Below are positions 9,828-18,534 of a stretch of 64,000 nucleotides of DNA, one piece after another (within the stretch, counting starts at the first letter, position 1; each line of letters starts with the position of its first letter). The notes under the pieces were generated by a model. It saw only the letters and a list, made by a program, of their open reading frames with translations, searched no databases and was not told where the DNA came from. Source of the stretch: Flavobacteriales bacterium (GTDB lineage: Bacteria > Bacteroidota > Bacteroidia > Flavobacteriales > Flavobacteriaceae); assembly GCA_027067965.1 (NCBI GenBank), contig JAMOUV010000010.1, positions 186,001 to 250,000 of the forward strand, in the 5' to 3' direction. A program made the position numbers and the translations under genes.

Positions 9828-9835
9828 TATTTTTG
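9828..9835 (+). promoter_or_regulatory. -7 promoter element (TATTTTTG) of rpiB
   Basis: Exact TAnnTTTG box 30 bp upstream of the rpiB ATG. The -33 position is occupied only by a T-rich stretch. Confidence 0.5.
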
Positions 9836-9865
9836 AAAATAATATGAAGTATAAAAAATCAAACA

Positions 9866-10315
9866 ATGAAAGTAAAAACAATTGCTTTGGCCAATGATCA
9901 TGCCGGTACGGAATATAAATTTATAATCAAAGAAATGTTGGAGAAAATGGGTTATACGGTCCTCAATTTCGGAACGGATTCAACCGAGAGCGTAGATTAC
10001 CCGGATTATATTCATCCCGCTATGCAAGCCGTAGAACAAGGAAAAGCCGATATGGGAATTATTTTGTGCGGAAGTGGTAACGGGGCGGCCATGACGGCCA
10101 ATAAACATCAAGGAATAAGGGCGGCTTTATGTTGGTCCAAGGAATTGGTGGAATTGGCCCGGCAGCATAACAACGCCAATGTGTTGAGTTTACCGGCACG
10201 TTTTATTTCAAAATACCAAGCGGAAGAGTATGTAAAAGTATTTCTACAAACCGAATTTGAAGGCGGAAGACATGCACGTCGCATCAAAAAAATTCCTTTG
10301 AATTCCGTTTCCTGA
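9866..10315 (+). CDS. rpiB: Ribose-5-phosphate isomerase B
   Basis: The 149-aa protein opens with ALANDHAG and has SVDYPDY and the active-site loop LCGSGNGAAM, which carries the catalytic-type cysteine. The NANVLSLPARF segment is also typical of RpiB/LacAB. It interconverts ribose 5-phosphate and ribulose 5-phosphate in the pentose phosphate pathway. Length matches the family. It is the first plus-strand gene right of the divergent gap. Confidence 0.94.
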   Translation: MKVKTIALANDHAGTEYKFIIKEMLEKMGYTVLNFGTDSTESVDYPDYIHPAMQAVEQGKADMGIILCGSGNGAAMTANKHQGIRAALCWSKELVELARQHNNANVLSLPARFISKYQAEEYVKVFLQTEFEGGRHARRIKKIPLNSVS

Positions 10316-10378
10316 AAAATCCTACGGACCGTAATAATGGGTCGAATATATTATTAGCCAAGGGATAAATCTTTAAGA

Positions 10379-13300
10379 TTGGATAAACAAAACTTACATA
10401 GTAAAATTTCATCTTATTTGCGCACCTATTATGCGCGCGAATGGATGAAATATGTCATTGTTTTTCTATTCATTGCCACGCTTGTCTTTTTGTTGCTTGT
10501 TTTTTTGGAATGGATTTTATGGATTCCCTCTTCCTATAAAAAATTGATGATTTGGTTTTATGTGGTATTAATCGTTTATTTATCCGTAAAATTTATTTTT
10601 CTGCCCGGCTTGAGGTATTTCGGTTATTTCCGGGACGTGACGGAAATGGATGTGGCCGAGGAATTGGGCAAGAAAATACCCGGCTTACAGGATAAGTTAT
10701 TGAATTATTTACAATTGGAAAAACTTACCGATTATCCTCAATCATTGGTTGAAAGGGAATTGAAGAGACGCGAGCAACAACTTTCGGTATATGACTTCAA
10801 ACAAATTATTAAATTCAAGCATTATATACCTTTCTTTTATTTGTTATTAATCCCGCTTTTTATTTTGAATATCATTAAAATCTCCGGCAAAACCAACGAA
10901 TTCGATTACTCCTATTCGCGTGTGATGGCCTACAATAAAGATTTTCCCAAACCTGCGCCTTTTAAACTCAAAATCCTAAATGATTTGCAAGTAAGAGCCG
11001 ATACGTCTTTTTCCATGCGAGTGGCGGTCGAAGGCGAAAAAGTGCCGTCCGAATTGGTGTTATTAATTAATGATAAGAAATATAAATTCACCCGCATTAA
11101 CGATACCTTATTTGCTTGGTTTTTTGACCGGGTGCATCAATCGTTTGATTTTCAAATAAAAGCCGGAAGATATATTTTCGGACCTTACCGAATGACATTA
11201 CTAAAAATTCCCGTTTTGGAGTCTTATGAATTTGAAATGAAATATCCTTCTTATGTAAAATTTGAAGGAGACAAAATTTATCACGGGACGTATGCCAAAG
11301 TGCCTTATGGAACCCGCGTCGATTTGAAAGTAAAAATGAAATACGCCGATAAGGTTGAATCTCTCGCCCGTAAGATGTCTATTCAAAAAACAAAAGATAC
11401 TTTTCACATTAAATTTACAGCCAAACAATCAAGCGAGAATTTATTGCTTTTTTCAAATTCCAAAGAAGGGTTGAATTATTTATTCGGTTTTACCATCGAA
11501 GTCATTCCCGACCGCAAACCTTTTATTCATGTAAGAAAACACACGGACTCTTCGGCTTTCGGTAAGCGCGATGTATTATTGGTTTCCGCCGAAGATGATT
11601 ACGGTTTAACGGGGTTATATTTGTATTACAAAACACCTGATGCGTCGTCTTTTAATCGGAAAAAAATTGCTTCGGCCCGGTTTAAACAAATTTTTAATTC
11701 CGCTTACATTTTTCCTTATGATTTTCAATTACCGGACAGCGTATCTTACCGGTATTTTTTCCGTATTTATGATAATAATGCGGTGGACGGTTATCAATTT
11801 AGCGACTCGCCCGTATTTGTATTCAATCCGATGGAAACCCAAAAAGATGCATTGAAAATTTATGAAAAATCCCTTGAAGTTTTGGACGCTTCTTATAAAA
11901 ATTCTTCCGAGTATGATAAAAATCTCGAAAAGACATTACAAAAATTAAAAACGGGAAAGGAAACCGGATGGGAAGAGTCCAATAAAATCAAAGAACTTTT
12001 AAAAAGCCACCGCGAAGAAAACGAACGGATGAAAGAAATGCTGAAGGAAATGGAACGGCTTAATAAACAATTTCAACAACAAATACAGAATAAAGAAACA
12101 GCCGAACAAATCAAAAAACGTTTGGAAGAATTAAAAAAACTCTACGAAAAACAAGAATTGGAAAAGGAAATACGCCGATTGCTCGAAAAAATGCAAAAGG
12201 AAAATTTGCTTGATAAATTGGAAGAATTAAAATCACGGAATAAATTCAAAAAACGCTCTTTGGAGCGCACCCTCGAATTGATGAAAAGATTTTATGTAGA
12301 AAGTAAATTAAATAAAATGGCGGATAAATTATCCCGGCTTGCTCGCCAACAAAAACGTTTGGCCGAAAAAACGGATCCCGGCGAAACCACCCCCCAAAAA
12401 CAACTTCAAGCCAAAACCGATTCCCTGTTTAATGAATATAAAAAACTGGACTCGCTGAATAAATCGCTCAAAAATCCGGTAAAAACTCCCGATATGAAAC
12501 CCCATTTCAAGGCCGCATCTCTTTTTCAAAAACAAGCACAAGAAAAATTATCAACCGATCCGGCCAAAGCCAATCAATCGCAACAAAAAGCCGCTAATAA
12601 ATTATCCGAAATGGCCAAATCCTTGGCTGCCGGCTTGGCACAATCTATGGAAATGCAGGAACAAGAAGATTTACAACAAATCAAGTCGTTGATAAACAAT
12701 CTGTTACAGGTTTCGTTTTCCGAAGAACAGATCCTTCAAATAAATCCGGATAATCCGCATAATTTTACCGACATATTGCTTTTGCAAAACCGTTTGAATA
12801 CGGTAATGGAAAAAACATCCGACACTTTGTTTGCCATCGCGTCCCGCCAACCGGCCATCGGATCCGATATTTTCGATGCGTTGGACGAAGCCATGCGCTC
12901 GGGCAAAAAGTCTTTAAAACACTTGCAGGAAAAAGAATTTTCAATGTCCAAAATGCGCCAACATATCATGTTTCAGAAAGTAAATGAACTGATATATTTA
13001 TTAAACTTGTTCTTAGATGCAAAACAAAAGGCCTCGTTTTCCATTGGTAAAGGCAAGGGCAAGCAACAATCCGACATGCAACTACCTGATATGATAAAAA
13101 AACGGTCCGATCAAATTAAACAAAGTATGAAAAAGATGATGGAACGAAAAGACGGGAAAAATAAACGTCCCGGGGGCAATAAACAAGAAGGTTCCGTTTA
13201 TCAATTATATAAAGAACAACAACAATTGAAAGACTTATTGCGTGAATTCGGAGAAAAATATTCCGGCGAAAAAGTGAATGAATTGAATAAAAAACTCGAC

Positions 13301-13588
13301 GAACTGTCGCGTAAATTATTAAAACAAGGTTTGACTCCCGAATTATATAAACGCTTTTTGGAATTGCATTACGAATTATTAAAATTGACAACGGCCGCAT
13401 ACCGGCAACAAACCGAAGAAAAAAGACAATCCCGTTCACCGGAAAAACAATTTGCCATACCCGATTCCATTCGCTTACAGTTAATCAGAAAATTCTTTCC
13501 TCAAACCGAACGTTTGCAATATTTCAATCTGCCTCTGCGAAAAGATTATGAAGAATTATACAAACGCTACAAAACCCAAGTCAAATAA
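10379..13588 (+). CDS. DUF4175-type large membrane protein
   Basis: The 1069-aa protein begins at a TTG; the next in-frame Met, residue 23, would cut into the first helix. It has membrane helices at about 25-47, 53-75 and 148-167. Beta-rich extracytoplasmic segments follow to about residue 490. A long Lys/Glu/Gln-rich coiled-coil half then runs to the C-terminus. It resembles the DUF4175 family common in Flavobacteriia, where it is often near ybeY and mnmG, as here. The function is not established. The coiled-coil half has many KELLK/EELKK-like heptads and could form a long rod or scaffold, which is inference. Confidence 0.8.
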   Translation: MDKQNLHSKISSYLRTYYAREWMKYVIVFLFIATLVFLLLVFLEWILWIPSSYKKLMIWFYVVLIVYLSVKFIFLPGLRYFGYFRDVTEMDVAEELGKKIPGLQDKLLNYLQLEKLTDYPQSLVERELKRREQQLSVYDFKQIIKFKHYIPFFYLLLIPLFILNIIKISGKTNEFDYSYSRVMAYNKDFPKPAPFKLKILNDLQVRADTSFSMRVAVEGEKVPSELVLLINDKKYKFTRINDTLFAWFFDRVHQSFDFQIKAGRYIFGPYRMTLLKIPVLESYEFEMKYPSYVKFEGDKIYHGTYAKVPYGTRVDLKVKMKYADKVESLARKMSIQKTKDTFHIKFTAKQSSENLLLFSNSKEGLNYLFGFTIEVIPDRKPFIHVRKHTDSSAFGKRDVLLVSAEDDYGLTGLYLYYKTPDASSFNRKKIASARFKQIFNSAYIFPYDFQLPDSVSYRYFFRIYDNNAVDGYQFSDSPVFVFNPMETQKDALKIYEKSLEVLDASYKNSSEYDKNLEKTLQKLKTGKETGWEESNKIKELLKSHREENERMKEMLKEMERLNKQFQQQIQNKETAEQIKKRLEELKKLYEKQELEKEIRRLLEKMQKENLLDKLEELKSRNKFKKRSLERTLELMKRFYVESKLNKMADKLSRLARQQKRLAEKTDPGETTPQKQLQAKTDSLFNEYKKLDSLNKSLKNPVKTPDMKPHFKAASLFQKQAQEKLSTDPAKANQSQQKAANKLSEMAKSLAAGLAQSMEMQEQEDLQQIKSLINNLLQVSFSEEQILQINPDNPHNFTDILLLQNRLNTVMEKTSDTLFAIASRQPAIGSDIFDALDEAMRSGKKSLKHLQEKEFSMSKMRQHIMFQKVNELIYLLNLFLDAKQKASFSIGKGKGKQQSDMQLPDMIKKRSDQIKQSMKKMMERKDGKNKRPGGNKQEGSVYQLYKEQQQLKDLLREFGEKYSGEKVNELNKKLDELSRKLLKQGLTPELYKRFLELHYELLKLTTAAYRQQTEEKRQSRSPEKQFAIPDSIRLQLIRKFFPQTERLQYFNLPLRKDYEELYKRYKTQVK

Positions 13589-13596
13589 CGGGACGT

Positions 13597-14490
13597 TTAT
13601 CCGGTCAAGCCGTGCATGTATGCCGTCAAGTAACCTAATTTATACATATCGAATCGAAGCAAGTTAGGATCGTGAATGAGCTTGCTTTTTAATTTCTTTT
13701 GCCGCTTCAAAAAATATTTCCCCACCCTTTTGGATAATTTTAATTTTTCTAGTTTTTCGGCTGCTTTATATACTTTGAATTCCGGCTCCAACTTCCCCAA
13801 TCGAATAAGTTGAAATAAATTTCTTAAAGCACTTTCCGTTTTGTGTAGATATTCTTCGTTTGTCTCTAAACCTATGTGTGTCAATGGGTTATCTATATGA
13901 AATATGGGGATGTGATTTTTTTTCAATTCCATGGCAAAAAGCGTATCATCGTGACCGTAACCTCTGAGTATGTTTTCAGGAAATTGTACGGCATGCATGA
14001 CCTCTTTCGGAATCAAAAAATTATTGCTCATGAATGTTGTGTAAGGGCTTTTGTTTCGAATTTTTGCCGGTATGGTTTCGCGCCGGGTACCATGCAACCA
14101 TCTCAAATAGCGGGATTTTTCGGGTGGATTTTTATGATAATTCCTGCCGCCGAAAACAACTTGTCGGGTATTCAAATAGTTCAAATAATTTTTGATAAAA
14201 AAATCGTCATTTACTTCGGAGTCGCAATCTGCAAACAAAAGATTTTCATATTTCGCTTTTTCGGCCAGTAAATTTCTGATAGCCGACCAACCCACATTGG
14301 CGGGTAGTTCTTCGTACACCACATGCGAAAGCCGGTTTAAATGTTTATTTTTGGTTTTATATATTGTTTCCGACCCGTCATCAAGCAGAATTATTTCAAA
14401 AGGAATGTTTTCGCGGACCAATTGCTTATGAATATCCGTAACAAACCGGTTGATGTCAAAATTATAGACAGGTATAAGCACAGAAATCAT
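13597..14490 (-). CDS. Family 2 glycosyltransferase
   Basis: The 297-aa GT-A enzyme begins ISVLIPVYN with LLDDGS at about residues 35-40. Its metal-binding DCD lies in LFADCDSEV (about residue 93). A GYGHDD motif (about 191) is typical of the C-terminal part of GT2 enzymes that have a galactosyltransferase-like ending. It probably transfers a sugar to a surface glycan; the substrate is unknown. It is one of only two minus-strand genes between 9.9 and 33.1 kb, inserted between DUF4175 and ybeY, which are usually closer together. Confidence 0.88.
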   Translation of the reverse strand: MISVLIPVYNFDINRFVTDIHKQLVRENIPFEIILLDDGSETIYKTKNKHLNRLSHVVYEELPANVGWSAIRNLLAEKAKYENLLFADCDSEVNDDFFIKNYLNYLNTRQVVFGGRNYHKNPPEKSRYLRWLHGTRRETIPAKIRNKSPYTTFMSNNFLIPKEVMHAVQFPENILRGYGHDDTLFAMELKKNHIPIFHIDNPLTHIGLETNEEYLHKTESALRNLFQLIRLGKLEPEFKVYKAAEKLEKLKLSKRVGKYFLKRQKKLKSKLIHDPNLLRFDMYKLGYLTAYMHGLTG

Positions 14491-14548
14491 AAAAAATAAC
14501 TATCTTGATTAATGCAAATGTAATACAAGTTTTAAACAAGATCGATAT

Positions 14549-14971
14549 ATGATAATTATTGAAAAAGATACCGAGTTTGGTTTACCGGAAAATTACAATC
14601 GGGAAAAACTTATTTCTTGGTTACATTCATGTGCAAAGAAATTTCAAATTAAGATTAACCAATTGAGTATAAGTTTTTTAGATGACAACGGCTTGCAACA
14701 GATTAATAATGAGGTTTTTAACCGTAACTATTTGACCGACACCATCACGTTGTCTTATCGGGAATCCGAAGGAATTTTTTCGGGCGAAATTTATATTTCG
14801 TTGCAACGGGTCGAATCCAATGCCCGGAAGTATCATACCACTTATTTAAAGGAATTGCTTCGGGTGGTAATCCATTCATTTTTGCATGTAATTGGTTATG
14901 AGGATAAAACCGAAGAACAAAAGCGCCGAATGAAATGTTTGGAAGATTGGTGTCTTGAATATTATTCGTAA
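14549..14971 (+). CDS. ybeY: Endoribonuclease YbeY, rRNA maturation
   Basis: The 140-aa protein carries the UPF0054 core. The zinc motif region reads VIHSFLHVIGYEDKTEEQ near residues 108-125. The first two histidines match HGxLHxxGYDH, but the third ligand position is Asp/Lys rather than His, a variation I recall in Bacteroidota orthologues. YbeY processes rRNA 3' ends and takes part in ribosome quality control. The mnmG promoter overlaps its stop codon. Confidence 0.9.
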   Translation: MIIIEKDTEFGLPENYNREKLISWLHSCAKKFQIKINQLSISFLDDNGLQQINNEVFNRNYLTDTITLSYRESEGIFSGEIYISLQRVESNARKYHTTYLKELLRVVIHSFLHVIGYEDKTEEQKRRMKCLEDWCLEYYS

Positions 14972-14976
14972 ATTTG
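14947..14976 (+). promoter_or_regulatory. Promoter of mnmG (TTG - 19 bp - TAAATTTG)
   Basis: TTG at 14947-14949 and an exact -7 box at 14969-14976 are 19 bp apart; the -7 box contains the ybeY stop. The first parS-like site then falls in the predicted 5' untranslated region of mnmG. Confidence 0.65.
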
Positions 14977-14994
14977 CAATTCCGAAAACACGAA

Positions 14995-15010
14995 TGTTCC
15001 ACGTGGAACA
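14995..15010. promoter_or_regulatory. parS-like ParB-binding site 1
   Basis: TGTTCCACGTGGAACA is a perfect 16-bp palindrome. It fits the ParB/Spo0J consensus TGTTNCACGTGNAACA, and I recall the same form among Pseudomonas parS sites. It lies between the mnmG promoter and its ATG. Confidence 0.8.
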
Positions 15011-15040
15011 ATTATTAAGCAATTCGAATTTTTTTAATTC

Positions 15041-16918
15041 ATGTTTATTTATCCTGAGACATATGATGTGATTGTGGTAGGTGCCGGTCATGCCGGGTCC
15101 GAAGCGGCTTCTGCGGCAGCCAATATGGGTATGAAAACTTTGTTGATTACCATGGATTTGACCAAAGTGGCCCAAATGAGTTGTAACCCGGCCATGGGTG
15201 GAATTGCCAAAGGCCAAATAGTTCGAGAAATAGATGCTTTGGGTGGTTATTCTGGCATCGTGGCGGATAAATCGGCCGTGCAATTTCGTATGCTAAATCG
15301 CTCAAAAGGACCGGCAATGTGGAGTCCTCGAACCCAAAACGACCGTACTTTATTTACGATTTATTGGCGAGAAGAATTGGAAAAAATTCCCACTTTGGAT
15401 TTGATGTCCGATATGGTTTTGCGGCTGCATTTCGAAAATAGTAAATTGGCGGGCGTAGAAACCAAATACGGATTGATCGTGCGTTCCAAAGTCGTCATTT
15501 TAACGGCCGGCACATTTTTAAACGGAAAAATTTTTATCGGTCCCACCCAAGTAAAGGGTGGACGGATAGGTGAACCGAGCGCTTACGGCATCACCGAGAA
15601 TTTGGTTGAATTGGGATTCGAATCGGGACGAATGAAAACCGGGACGCCTCCCCGGGTGGATGCCCGAAGTTTGGATTTTTCAAAAATGGAAGAACAAAAA
15701 GGCGACGAAAATCCCTCAAAATTTTCTTTTCTGCCGCTTACCCGGCCTTTACAAAAACAATTGTCTTGTTGGATTACTTATACCAATCCCGTTGTCCATG
15801 ACACGCTTCGAATCGGTTTTAGGGAATCGCCTTTATTTTCGGGAGAAATTCAAGGAACCGGCCCGCGATATTGCCCTTCCATCGAAGACAAGATTGTTCG
15901 TTTTTCCTCCAAAGAACGGCATCAATTGTTTGTTGAACCGGAAGGATGGAATACTTATGAAATGTATGTAAACGGCTTTTCCACTTCGTTGCCCATCGAA
16001 GTGCAAACCGACTCATTGCGCCGAGTTCCCGGATTTGAAAATGCCAAAATTATCCGTTACGGCTATGCAATTGAATATGATTACTTCCCTCCCACCCAAC
16101 TAAAGCATACGCTTGAAACAAAATTGATTGAAAATTTATATTTAGCAGGACAAATTAACGGTACGACCGGGTATGAGGAAGCTGCCGCGCAGGGCATCAT
16201 GGCCGGTATTAATGCCGCATTGAAATTAAAAGAAAAAGAGCCGTTTATTCTTCAACGCGATCAGGCCTATATCGGGGTATTGATTGACGATTTGGTAACC
16301 AAAGGAACCGACGAACCGTACCGGATGTTTACTTCCCGGGCCGAGTTTCGCACCCTCCTGCGTCAAGATAATGCCGACTTACGGCTCACTCCCCTATCCT
16401 ATCAAATCGGCTTGGCTTCGGAAGAAAGAATGCGTTTGGTGGAACAAAAATTAAATAAAATCCGTTCCACTCTTCATTTTATAGAAAATTTAAGCATCAA
16501 ACCCGAAGAAGTGAATCCGGTTTTGACGGCCAAAAACACCCCGCCGGTTAAGCAAGGTATGAAATTGAAAAAAGTTTTGTCCCGCCCTCAATTAACCGCG
16601 GAAGATTATTTGAAAATAAAACCTTTTGAAAAATATGTGCAGTCGCATCAAATTCCTGCGGATGCTTTGCGTCAAGTTGAAATCGAATTGAAATACGCCA
16701 AATATATTGAGAAAGAAAAATCCAATGCTTTGCGGATGAAATCGTTGGAAAATATTGTGATTCCCGAAAATTTCGATTATGATAAAATTCCTTCCCTCTC
16801 CTACGAAGGCAGAGAAAAACTCAAAAAAATTCGTCCGCGCACTTTAGGCCAAGCATCCCGGATAAGCGGTGTGTCGGCAAGTGATATCCAAGTTTTATTG
16901 GTCTATATGGGTAGATAA
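15041..16918 (+). CDS. mnmG: tRNA uridine-34 carboxymethylaminomethyl modification enzyme MnmG (GidA)
   Basis: The 625-aa protein has the FAD-binding GAGHAGSEAA (about residues 13-22), the CNPAMGG(I)AKG motif, GTPPRVD, and the GAC domain with GYEEAAAQG and a helical C-terminus. Length is normal for the family. With MnmE it installs the cmnm5/nm5 group on wobble uridine. It is flanked on both sides by parS-like palindromes, and mnmG is a frequent origin-proximal gene in bacteria. Confidence 0.97.
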   Translation: MFIYPETYDVIVVGAGHAGSEAASAAANMGMKTLLITMDLTKVAQMSCNPAMGGIAKGQIVREIDALGGYSGIVADKSAVQFRMLNRSKGPAMWSPRTQNDRTLFTIYWREELEKIPTLDLMSDMVLRLHFENSKLAGVETKYGLIVRSKVVILTAGTFLNGKIFIGPTQVKGGRIGEPSAYGITENLVELGFESGRMKTGTPPRVDARSLDFSKMEEQKGDENPSKFSFLPLTRPLQKQLSCWITYTNPVVHDTLRIGFRESPLFSGEIQGTGPRYCPSIEDKIVRFSSKERHQLFVEPEGWNTYEMYVNGFSTSLPIEVQTDSLRRVPGFENAKIIRYGYAIEYDYFPPTQLKHTLETKLIENLYLAGQINGTTGYEEAAAQGIMAGINAALKLKEKEPFILQRDQAYIGVLIDDLVTKGTDEPYRMFTSRAEFRTLLRQDNADLRLTPLSYQIGLASEERMRLVEQKLNKIRSTLHFIENLSIKPEEVNPVLTAKNTPPVKQGMKLKKVLSRPQLTAEDYLKIKPFEKYVQSHQIPADALRQVEIELKYAKYIEKEKSNALRMKSLENIVIPENFDYDKIPSLSYEGREKLKKIRPRTLGQASRISGVSASDIQVLLVYMGR

Positions 16919-16934
16919 GGTTCCACGTGGAACA
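16919..16934. promoter_or_regulatory. parS-like ParB-binding site 2
   Basis: GGTTCCACGTGGAACA begins at the base after the mnmG stop codon (TAA, 16916-16918). It keeps the 14-bp palindrome GTTCCACGTGGAAC of site 1, with one change at the outer T. It lies 1.9 kb from site 1. Confidence 0.75.
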
Positions 16935-17005
16935 TCTGAGATATAAATTTTATACCTGCTCAAAAAAAATCTTTATTTATTCGCTGAAAAAAAATAAAAA
17001 GTGAA

Positions 17006-17551
17006 TTATTGTTTTTCCTCCAAAGGAATTTCATAAGTGCCGTTAATTTCATCGGCATATTTATGTTTTACATCCACTTCGATTTTTATTACTTTCTTTT
17101 TAGCATCTGGAATCAGGGTGATTTTTCCCTTCTTGAGCGGATAATATCCCGATTCGGGATGAAAAGCATGAAATCCGAATACGGCATGTATTTCTTGTAG
17201 TTCTTCGTCTTCCCAAGTACTTTTTTTAAGCGGATTGCCCGTTTCAAATGTGAGTGTGTATTCCAGATGACCGTCAGGCATGGGCGGATCGATAGATTGA
17301 CTTTTTTTGATGATAAATACCACTTTATCGCCTTTCGAAAAAACCGTGTATATTTTTCCCGTACCGTCTTTTTTTAACTCGATTTTTTTGTTTGGAAAAA
17401 TTTCTATCTTCTTGGTAATCAAAAAGTTATCTTCCTTTTTCTCTTCAAGCGTCATCTTTTTTTCCGAAGTATCTTCCAATTGAATTTCTTTTGAACTCTT
17501 GCAAGCTGAAAATAAAACCGATAGGCCTAGTAAATACATAAATAATTTCAT
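17006..17551 (-). CDS. Putative lipoprotein, unknown function
   Basis: The frame is open further upstream, but the ATG at 17551 begins a clear lipoprotein signal peptide (MKLFMYLLGLSVLFSAC, Cys17), so I chose it; the product is 181 aa. The mature part is polar and beta-rich with no recognised motif. The stop lies 70 bp beyond the second parS-like site. A good promoter sits just upstream of this start and would be internal to the longer frame, which supports the choice. Confidence 0.75.
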   Translation of the reverse strand: MKLFMYLLGLSVLFSACKSSKEIQLEDTSEKKMTLEEKKEDNFLITKKIEIFPNKKIELKKDGTGKIYTVFSKGDKVVFIIKKSQSIDPPMPDGHLEYTLTFETGNPLKKSTWEDEELQEIHAVFGFHAFHPESGYYPLKKGKITLIPDAKKKVIKIEVDVKHKYADEINGTYEIPLEEKQ

Positions 17552-17574
17552 ATTTATCCTTTTTTTGATCGAAA

Positions 17575-17605
17575 CAAAATTAATACCAAAAATGATATTG
17601 CCCAA
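17575..17605 (-). promoter_or_regulatory. Promoter of the 17.0-kb lipoprotein gene (TTG - 20 bp - TAATTTTG)
   Basis: On the minus strand TTG (17603-17605) and the exact -7 box TAATTTTG (17575-17582) are 20 bp apart, with the ATG 23 bp downstream. Confidence 0.65.
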
Positions 17606-17644
17606 GTTAGAAAATTTTTTTATATTTAAAGTAAAATTCCTGCT

Positions 17645-18490
17645 ATGAAACGAATTCTGGTCCCTATCGACTTTTCCGATTGCTCCATCGGCGCTCTTAA
17701 AATAGCCGTCCAAATTGCCAAAAAAACCGATGCGGAAATTATTTTATTGCATCTCATCGATCTGCCGTCCGACGAAGTCGGTATGTTCGATGAAGGAGTT
17801 CCTACGGGACCCGCCGCTTTGGTATTGATGAAAAATGCCCGGAATAAATTTCTCGAACTGTTCGAACAGGATTTTATGAAGGGCGTCAAGGTAGATGATT
17901 ATATCGATTTTAATAAACCTTTTGAAGGAATTGCCGAATATGCCAAAGAAAAAAACGTCGATTTAATCGTAATGGGATCCCACGGTGTGTCCGGATTGGA
18001 CAGTTTCTTTGTGGGTTCCAATACCGAAAAGGTGGTCAGAACTTCCGAAATTCCCGTATTGGTGGTTAAAAAATATGTCGAAAATTTCGATTTGAAAAAT
18101 GTGGTTTATGCTTCTAATTTTAAAGGCGAATTCCACAAAGCATTCGAAAAAATTCTGAATTTCATCAAATTGTTTAATCCCACACTTCATTTATTGCGTG
18201 TAAATACCGTAACGAATTTCTTGGCCACACACGAAAGCAAGGAATTAATCGAAAATTTTATTAAAGAACATCAACATCAATTGAACGAAATCGATTATCA
18301 AAGCGCTATTTATGACGATTATTCGGTGCAAGAAGGAATTTTTCATTATGCCGATACGGTGGATGCGGATTTGATTGCATTGGGCACGCATGGCCGTCAA
18401 GGTCTGTTGCATTTCTTGCAAGACAGTATCGCCGAAGATGTGGTCAATAAAGCACAACGCAACATTCTCACCGTAAAAATGGAGAGTTAG
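17645..18490 (+). CDS. Tandem universal stress protein (UspA family)
   Basis: The 281-aa protein has two Usp domains (about 1-140 and 150-281). The first has the full ATP-binding pattern G-2x-G-9x-G-S in GSHGVSGLDSFFVGS. In the second, the last glycine of the pattern is Asp (GTHGRQGLLHFLQDS), so it probably binds nucleotide poorly. Usp proteins are cytoplasmic stress proteins of varied role. It is divergent from the lipoprotein gene with about 93 bp between. Confidence 0.9.
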   Translation: MKRILVPIDFSDCSIGALKIAVQIAKKTDAEIILLHLIDLPSDEVGMFDEGVPTGPAALVLMKNARNKFLELFEQDFMKGVKVDDYIDFNKPFEGIAEYAKEKNVDLIVMGSHGVSGLDSFFVGSNTEKVVRTSEIPVLVVKKYVENFDLKNVVYASNFKGEFHKAFEKILNFIKLFNPTLHLLRVNTVTNFLATHESKELIENFIKEHQHQLNEIDYQSAIYDDYSVQEGIFHYADTVDADLIALGTHGRQGLLHFLQDSIAEDVVNKAQRNILTVKMES

Positions 18491-18513
18491 CGAATTTTTT
18501 CCCTGCGAAAGTT

Positions 18514-18521
18514 TATATTTG
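18514..18521 (+). promoter_or_regulatory. -7 promoter element (TATATTTG) of the nucleotidyltransferase gene
   Basis: Exact TAnnTTTG box ending 13 bp before the ATG at 18535, implying a very short leader. Confidence 0.5.
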
Positions 18522-18534
18522 CCCAAAAAAGCAT

